Shown here piece after piece: positions 58,748 to 64,000 of a stretch of 64,000 bases of DNA. Origin of the DNA: Vibrio tapetis subsp. quintayensis (lineage in GTDB: Bacteria > Pseudomonadota > Gammaproteobacteria > Enterobacterales > Vibrionaceae); NCBI RefSeq assembly GCF_030409945.1, contig NZ_JAUFQV010000024.1, forward strand, positions 62,001 to 126,000. Reading direction: 5' to 3'. Positions within the stretch are counted from its first letter, which is position 1; every line of letters starts with the position of its first letter. The notes under the pieces are model-generated. The model did not search any database and was not told where the DNA came from. It saw only the letters and a list, made by a program, of their open reading frames with translations. Both the position numbers and the translations under genes were made by a program.

Positions 58748-60784
58748 ATGTTAAAAACTTATAAAAATCAAAGTGTTGGATTCCAGCTTAAGTTGGTAAT
58801 TTTACTATGCTTGCTCGTGGCTTTTAGCTCAGTCGCTACTTTAGTATACCGAAATGCTTCACAAGTACTTCTCGACAACACACTGAAAGAGCACCAATCT
58901 AAAGTTGAAGCAATGGCTCAAACCATTGCCGGTCAATTTGACGCTTATCTGCACACAGCGAAGGTCTTAGAGTCGACCTTCCGTAACGGCTATTTAGCTG
59001 GCATATACGTTGAAGATTACGAAGTTGAATTTAACGGACACCATATTGCCAACATGACGCAATATGGTGAGAGCCTAATAAATGACACAAAGTTAGTCGA
59101 TAGTTTTACCCGTGATACTGGTGCGGTAGCCACTCTCTTTGCCCCTTTTGGGGACGATTTCATTCGAGTGTCAACGTCACTTAAAAACTCATCCGGTACA
59201 CGCGTTGTCGGATCTAGTCTCGGTAAAGACCATCCGGGATATCAAGCCATAAAATCCGGGAAACCATACTACGCTCAAGTAAAACTATTTGGTCAACGTT
59301 ACATTACTTATTACTCTCCGTTAATGAGCTCTGAAGGTAAAGTCAATGGCATCTCATTCATTGGTCTACCCGTAGAAAATGCCACGCAGAATCTATTTGA
59401 ATCATTGGGTTCTGTCTCTTGGGGCGATACTGGCTACACCATCATTGTCGACAATCAACAGGACAACCTAGGTAAGTACCTGTTGCACCCGACCCACAAA
59501 GAAGACGATGCTTCTATCGTAGAAGTCTCTGATTACGACGGTAACAAACCTTTTTATCAAATTTTCGAACAGCCTTCTGGTTTGATCCGCTACCCATACG
59601 AGTACAAGCAAACGGTTGGAGAAAAATATCTTGTTTACACCGAAGTACCCGGTTGGAATTGGAAACTACTAGGTGGTACGTTCATCGGAGAAGTAACAAA
59701 AGGCAGTGATGCTTTGTTGCAACTTATCGCGATCATCGCAACGTTAGTGGCCGCGGCAACCATTGTAGTACTGACTGTATTCCTAAACAGAACGCTCCAG
59801 CCTCTCACGGCGCTAAACGGTTACATGCGCCGTTTAGGCAAAGGTGAAGTAAGCCTAGATATTCCAAATAGCGGTAAACAAACCAAAAACGAAATCGGCA
59901 ACTTAAGCAACGGTGTAGCCATAATGGCAACACAACTTAATACACTCGTTGGAGAGATTCGAAACACGAGTGATCAAGTGCAGAGCAACTCTCACAGCGT
60001 ATCTCAAGATGCCAGCCACAACTTAACTCAGTCTGACCGTCAACAAGATCAAGTTGAGCAAGTCGTTACAGCGATTGAAGAAATGGCTACCTCTGCCGGG
60101 TCTGTTGCCCAACAGGTCGGAAGCATTGCAGAAAATGTTCGCCTTGCGAATGATGACAGCCAGCAAGGGCTGGATGTTGTAGAAGGCGTCTGTATTGATG
60201 TGGCACAGTTGAACGACCAATTGGATATGTCAGCTGCGGCAATCGAACAAGTGAATAACGACAGTGGCAGTATCCAAACCGTTACCAAAATGATCGATGA
60301 TATTGCAGAACAAACCAATTTACTTGCACTAAACGCAGCAATCGAAGCCGCACGTGCCGGTGAACAAGGTCGCGGTTTTGCCGTCGTTGCTGATGAAGTC
60401 AGAACACTGGCTCACCGCACACAAACATCAGTTAAAGACGTTGTGACCATTATTGCTAAACTACAAGCATCAACAGATAATGCAGTGAGTTTAATGAACC
60501 AAAGCCAAACCAATGCCAATCAAGTACTTGATAAAGCACAGGAAGCCGGCACAGCTTTGGAATCCATTGCCTCTCAAGTTCAATCAATCGCAGCGCAGGC
60601 CGAAACCATCGCAGCGACTTCGGAGGAACAAGCTCAGGTATCACAAGAAATCGCGGCTAACGCCCACGCCATCAGTGACCTGAATCAAGAAAGTAGAGCC
60701 ACCAGCGCGCAAACATCCAAAAGTGCTGACGAACTACAAAACCAAGCGGAATCTCTGAAAAATCAAGTCGATTTCTTTAGCTAA
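58748..60784 (+). CDS. Methyl-accepting chemotaxis protein with Cache sensor
   Basis: 678 residues. The first membrane helix is at about 14-32; a long periplasmic region (about 35-320) has the look of a Cache_3/Cache_2 fusion ([53 protein letters not shown]). A second helix (about 322-345), a HAMP domain (to about 400) and the signalling domain follow. The hairpin tip reads [38 protein letters not shown]. Glu/Gln pairs for methylation flank it. No C-terminal CheR-docking pentapeptide is seen (ends QVDFFS). The ligand is unknown; Cache domains commonly bind amino or organic acids. Confidence 0.93.
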   Translation: MLKTYKNQSVGFQLKLVILLCLLVAFSSVATLVYRNASQVLLDNTLKEHQSKVEAMAQTIAGQFDAYLHTAKVLESTFRNGYLAGIYVEDYEVEFNGHHIANMTQYGESLINDTKLVDSFTRDTGAVATLFAPFGDDFIRVSTSLKNSSGTRVVGSSLGKDHPGYQAIKSGKPYYAQVKLFGQRYITYYSPLMSSEGKVNGISFIGLPVENATQNLFESLGSVSWGDTGYTIIVDNQQDNLGKYLLHPTHKEDDASIVEVSDYDGNKPFYQIFEQPSGLIRYPYEYKQTVGEKYLVYTEVPGWNWKLLGGTFIGEVTKGSDALLQLIAIIATLVAAATIVVLTVFLNRTLQPLTALNGYMRRLGKGEVSLDIPNSGKQTKNEIGNLSNGVAIMATQLNTLVGEIRNTSDQVQSNSHSVSQDASHNLTQSDRQQDQVEQVVTAIEEMATSAGSVAQQVGSIAENVRLANDDSQQGLDVVEGVCIDVAQLNDQLDMSAAAIEQVNNDSGSIQTVTKMIDDIAEQTNLLALNAAIEAARAGEQGRGFAVVADEVRTLAHRTQTSVKDVVTIIAKLQASTDNAVSLMNQSQTNANQVLDKAQEAGTALESIASQVQSIAAQAETIAATSEEQAQVSQEIAANAHAISDLNQESRATSAQTSKSADELQNQAESLKNQVDFFS

Positions 60785-60809
60785 TTCGTTTCCTCTTTAG
60801 GTTCTATCT

Positions 60810-60837
60810 ATAGGGTCAAATGCCTATTTGGCCCTAT
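60810..60837 (+). terminator. Hairpin after the chemoreceptor gene
   Basis: ATAGGGTCAAAT pairs with ATTTGGCCCTAT (one G-U) around a 4-nt loop. There is no T-run, so termination is uncertain. Confidence 0.45.
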
Positions 60838-60928
60838 CCGCCTCTGTTAACTCGCACGTCTTCAGAAGCTAGCGAACGTCTTAGCTTCCTGTTAAACTCT
60901 GCCGCTAAATTTCTATCCCGAGATCGTG

Positions 60929-61747
60929 ATGACTTATCAATGCCCTTTATGCCACCTTTCATTGTCGCAACATGACCGCATGTTCAAATGTGAGAACAAT
61001 CATCAATTTGATGTTGCTAAAGAAGGGTACGTCAATTTGGTGCCAGCTCATCACAAACGTTCTAAGAATCCGGGTGATAATAAAGAGATGATCCAAGCTC
61101 GTCGTCGTTTCCTAGACGGTGGGTACTACCAACCTATGCGTGATGCTGTAGCTGCGATATGTGGCGATCATCTATTAGGCAGCCAATATCAATTATTAGA
61201 TATTGGCTGTGGTGAAGGCTATTACACTCAAGAAGTTGCTCGCCATTTATCTAGCCTGTCAGGTGACGCACGTACTTACGGCCTAGACATTTCAAAAGTC
61301 GCTGTGCGTTTCGCAGCAAAGCGCTACTCAAATTGTGAGTTCACCGTCGCTTCTAGCCATCGTCTACCGTTCGAAGACGCAAGCCTAGATGCCGTATTAC
61401 GGATTTATGCGCCGTGTAAAGCAGATGAATTGAACCGTTGTGTGAAAAGTGGCGGCATCGTTGTCACCGTGACGCCAGCGGGTCGTCATTTATATCAACT
61501 TCGTGAGCGCATTTACCCTGATGTGCGCATGCATGACGAAACCCCTGAAAATATCGAAGGTTTCCAATTAGCACACCAAGAAAAGCTAAATTACACCATG
61601 CCACTTAAAGGTGGCGATGCGTTTGATTTACTTCAAATGACACCGTTTGCTTGGAAAGCCAGTGATGAGTTACGCCAAGAACTCCAATCTTGCGCCAATT
61701 TCGACTGTGAAGCAGACTTCGTGATCAGAGTGTACAAAAAAGCATAA
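60929..61747 (+). CDS. rlmA: 23S rRNA (guanine745-N1)-methyltransferase
   Basis: 272 residues from the ATG at 60929; a GTG directly before it is possible. The N-terminal zinc finger uses Cys5, Cys8, Cys21 and His25. Segments GYVNLVPAHHKRSKNPGDNKEMIQARRRFLDGGYY are characteristic of RlmA. The SAM-binding motif is LLDIGCGEGYYT. It methylates G745 in helix 35 of 23S rRNA. Single gene, no conserved neighbours visible. Confidence 0.94.
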   Translation: MTYQCPLCHLSLSQHDRMFKCENNHQFDVAKEGYVNLVPAHHKRSKNPGDNKEMIQARRRFLDGGYYQPMRDAVAAICGDHLLGSQYQLLDIGCGEGYYTQEVARHLSSLSGDARTYGLDISKVAVRFAAKRYSNCEFTVASSHRLPFEDASLDAVLRIYAPCKADELNRCVKSGGIVVTVTPAGRHLYQLRERIYPDVRMHDETPENIEGFQLAHQEKLNYTMPLKGGDAFDLLQMTPFAWKASDELRQELQSCANFDCEADFVIRVYKKA

Positions 61748-61824
61748 CCTGAGTTCTAAAGCATACGGTCAAATTTTGTTCACAACGTGTTACCATGAGA
61801 AAAAGCACTTCATACTGACTGACC

Positions 61825-62727
61825 ATGAACCATTCTTCCGATCCGAGCCTAACCAGAATCGACAAGATCTTATCTTATATTCATAGCAATATAGATAAGC
61901 CTCTTTCGTTGGATATCTTGGCCAAGCAGAGTTGCTGGTCTCGCTGGCAACTGCAACGAGTGTTTCATACTAAAACCGGTGTGAGTGTTGCTCAATATGT
62001 GCGTGAACTTAAGCTTAGCCTCGCAGCCGAAAAAGTGCTTTCAGGTAACGAGCGCATCGTTGATTTAGCATTGGCTTTTGGTTTCAATTCAGAAATCAGC
62101 TTTAGCCGCGCCTTTAAACAGTACTTTGGTTTAAGCCCGCGAGATTATAAAAAGATTGGTAAACTCAACGGGATAAGAAAACCGCTCACAAGACCAGATT
62201 CATTCTCTTTACCCACTGACTCTGATTTGGGCTTTTGCCAAATTAGATTAGAGCACAGAGACGCCTTTAAGTTAGTCGGATTACACGACACCATTTATGG
62301 GCCTTTTTCCAGTGCCCCTGACTTCAGTTCTAAAGTTCCTGAGATCTGGCATGCTTTACTCCAATACGCCCCACAGCACACTGCTGTCTATCCTCAATAT
62401 GGGGTCATCGATACCACTCATTGCGTATTAGGAGACGAAGGCTTAGTCTACTGGGCGTCTATCGGAGACGATAAAGTAGATCCGTCTCTAGCGGAACGAC
62501 TCTCTACTCTAACCATCCCACAGCAAACTTACGCAGTGTTACCGGTATACGGCCCAATTAGCAACCTCGCTAACCTAGTTGAGTGGTTTATGCTTTACTG
62601 GCTACCCAACTCTGAATATCAAGGTGTCGATGGGTATGAGCTAGAGGTTTATGACACTAGGTTCTCAATAGATTCTACCCCTTCCTACATGGAATACTGG
62701 TTACCGATTCAAAAGCGTACTATCTAG
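61825..62727 (+). CDS. AraC-family regulator with GyrI-like domain
   Basis: 300 residues in the Rob-like order: DNA-binding domain first (about 10-112, two helix-turn-helices, ending in FSRAFKQYFGLSPRDYKK), then a GyrI-like small-molecule domain (about 140-297). Such proteins bind hydrophobic or cationic ligands and activate nearby efflux, stress or uptake genes. It reads toward a Fur-boxed siderophore receptor that starts 140 bases later, so it may control that gene, though AraC siderophore sensors usually lack a GyrI domain. Confidence 0.9.
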   Translation: MNHSSDPSLTRIDKILSYIHSNIDKPLSLDILAKQSCWSRWQLQRVFHTKTGVSVAQYVRELKLSLAAEKVLSGNERIVDLALAFGFNSEISFSRAFKQYFGLSPRDYKKIGKLNGIRKPLTRPDSFSLPTDSDLGFCQIRLEHRDAFKLVGLHDTIYGPFSSAPDFSSKVPEIWHALLQYAPQHTAVYPQYGVIDTTHCVLGDEGLVYWASIGDDKVDPSLAERLSTLTIPQQTYAVLPVYGPISNLANLVEWFMLYWLPNSEYQGVDGYELEVYDTRFSIDSTPSYMEYWLPIQKRTI

Positions 62728-62793
62728 CCAATTATCAGTAAAACATGCACCAAATTGTTAATTTTTCCTAGGCAGAAAACTATATCATCCCGA

Positions 62794-62812
62794 AATGATA
62801 ACAATTATCATT
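62794..62812. promoter_or_regulatory. Fur box of the siderophore receptor gene
   Basis: The 19-bp site AATGATAACAATTATCATT is a near-perfect palindrome matching the Fur consensus, 55 bp before the receptor ATG. Confidence 0.88.
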
Positions 62813-62867
62813 GGTGTTAAGGTTTTAACCTGAGCATACAGTGTCTAAAGTTTTAGCAGAGGTAAAA

Positions 62868-64000
62868 ATGAACCACACTCTACAATCGCATGCTATGCGT
62901 TATTCCCTTGTCGCATTAGCTGTCGCATCCACTTTCAGCATGCCCGTTTTCGCCGAAGATGAGCCGCAGCATGAAACAATACAGGTGCTCGGAAAAACCT
63001 ACCGAAATACCGCGACTAAAACTTCGCTAGAGCCACTTGAAACTCCTCAAGGTCTTACCATCATCGAGGGCGAGCAACTGGAGCAACGCGCTGTTAAATC
63101 TTTAAATCAAGCTCTACGCTATGCTCCTGGTGTCATCACAGAGAACAAAGGTGGCTCAGTCACCATGTATGATACGTTCACAATCAGGGGCTTTAGCTCA
63201 CCGAATAGTTACTACGATGGCCTTGCGTTACCAAGTTTACCAGGGTGGAACTTACAGCCTCAAATCGATCCAATAGCGATGGAGAGAATTGAGATATTTA
63301 AAGGGCCAACCTCAGTTCTTTACGGTGCTATGCCTCCCGGCGGTATGGTCAATATGATCGCCAAAGCACCACAATTAACGCAAAAAACCAGCGTTAATGT
63401 TGCAACTGGAACAGGAAATCTACTCGAAGCATCGATAGATACAACCGGTGCCATTGGCGACAACATGGCATACCGCATTATTGCGCTTGGTCGTAAAAAA
63501 GATGGACAAGTGGATTACACAACTGAAGAGCGCTATGTATTTGCCCCTTCTTTGGATTGGTACGTTTCAGACAAAACGTTTGTGAACTTCAATTTGTATT
63601 ATCAGAATGACCCCTCGATGGGCATGAACTCGGCACTACCGTCATCAGGAATGATCACCGATAACCCCAACGGTCAGATCTCTCGTAACACCTACGCAGG
63701 TGACAAGAACTGGAGTACTTTTAAGAGAGAATATTTACTTGCTGGGTATAAAGTTAATCATGAGTTCAACAATAGCTGGTCATTCTTGCAAAATTTCCGC
63801 TACATGGATTCAAAGCTGTATCAAGAAAACAGTTACCACACTTCCGCTAATTGGGATGCATCGACAGGCAACCTGACACGTAACTTCTACAGCACAGATG
63901 AGAAATCTAAAAGCTATTCAGTAGACAACCAACTTCCAGGCTTAGTGTCCACAGACAGTGCCGATCACTACTTACTGTTTGGTCTGGACTACCAAGACCT
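62868..64000 (+). CDS. TonB-dependent siderophore receptor (partial, 3' end outside window)
   Basis: The frame stays open from the ATG at 62868 to the window edge, 377 codons. AGAGG lies upstream. A signal peptide ends at PVFA-ED; a TonB-box-like ETIQVLG follows. The plug domain is visible: EPLETPQGLTIIEGEQL, YAPGVITENKG, TIRGFS and RIEIFKGPTSVLYGAMPPGGMVNMI. The barrel then begins. This is the siderophore-receptor branch (FhuA/FpvA type), probably for hydroxamates, but the ligand cannot be settled from this part. Fur repression is expected from the upstream box. Confidence 0.93.
   Translation, partial: MNHTLQSHAMRYSLVALAVASTFSMPVFAEDEPQHETIQVLGKTYRNTATKTSLEPLETPQGLTIIEGEQLEQRAVKSLNQALRYAPGVITENKGGSVTMYDTFTIRGFSSPNSYYDGLALPSLPGWNLQPQIDPIAMERIEIFKGPTSVLYGAMPPGGMVNMIAKAPQLTQKTSVNVATGTGNLLEASIDTTGAIGDNMAYRIIALGRKKDGQVDYTTEERYVFAPSLDWYVSDKTFVNFNLYYQNDPSMGMNSALPSSGMITDNPNGQISRNTYAGDKNWSTFKREYLLAGYKVNHEFNNSWSFLQNFRYMDSKLYQENSYHTSANWDASTGNLTRNFYSTDEKSKSYSVDNQLPGLVSTDSADHYLLFGLDYQD

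Overview
The window reads as a piece of the main chromosome of a Vibrio species (Vibrionaceae, Gammaproteobacteria). The evidence is the luxU-luxO quorum-sensing relay with a divergent qrr1 small RNA, the sodium-motor gene motY, the rsxABCDGE-nth order, the DUF2753 gene, two Fur boxes, and E. coli-like blocks (yejK/yejL/yejM; topB, ydjA, sppA, ansA, yeaC, msrB, gapA, yeaD). I cannot name the species from sequence alone.

Layout. 1-4.3 kb: luxU and luxO on the minus strand, qrr1 on the plus strand with a sigma-54 promoter and a LuxO-type operator, then uvrB. 4.3-5.1 kb: an A+T-rich spacer with a facing pair of DnaA-box-like sites, then tRNA-Asn(GUU). 5.1-12.5 kb: the Rnf/Rsx electron-transport operon, nth and gloA; RsxC carries a long 50-residue tandem repeat. 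12.5-19 kb: a Fur-boxed DUF2753 gene, a creBCD two-component cassette with a DUF2809 membrane gene, and an A+T-rich serine hydrolase that looks imported. 19-25.5 kb: motY, rnt, an Na+/H+ antiporter-family gene, grxD, sodB, a hypothetical gene behind a sigma-28 promoter, and a degenerate SDR. 25.7-32 kb: adhE with a long upstream region, ychE, a voltage-gated K+ channel and asd. 32-38 kb: a doubly anchored lipoprotein, a membrane Hpt protein, yejK, and the yejL-yejM pair. 38-38.5 kb: tRNA-Ser(UGA) followed by two 99-bp repeats, each holding a terminator and an imitation of a tRNA 3' end. 38.7-46.4 kb: a large lipoprotein, a histone-deacetylase-fold enzyme, a LacI-like/PAS/GGDEF/EAL protein and an SDR. 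46.4-58.4 kb: topB, a ydjA-like nitroreductase, fadH with a FadR-type operator, sppA, ansA, yeaC, a DUF2989 lipoprotein, msrB, gapA and yeaD. 58.7-64 kb: a chemoreceptor, rlmA, an AraC-GyrI regulator and a Fur-boxed TonB-dependent siderophore receptor cut by the window edge.

Most of the window is housekeeping sequence. The items that reward a second look are regulatory or RNA-level: the tRNA-Ser tail repeats, four CTCCA boxes spaced exactly 11 bp apart in front of creD, a sigma-28 promoter driving an unrecognised gene, a T8-ended RNA structure upstream of sodB, and three different heptamer arrays lying in gene-end spacers. At the protein level the stand-outs are an Hpt protein with membrane anchors and no kinase beside an odd lipoprotein, and a c-di-GMP protein with a sugar-binding-type sensor. 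Starts were set from Shine-Dalgarno spacing and family length where the longest frame looked too long.
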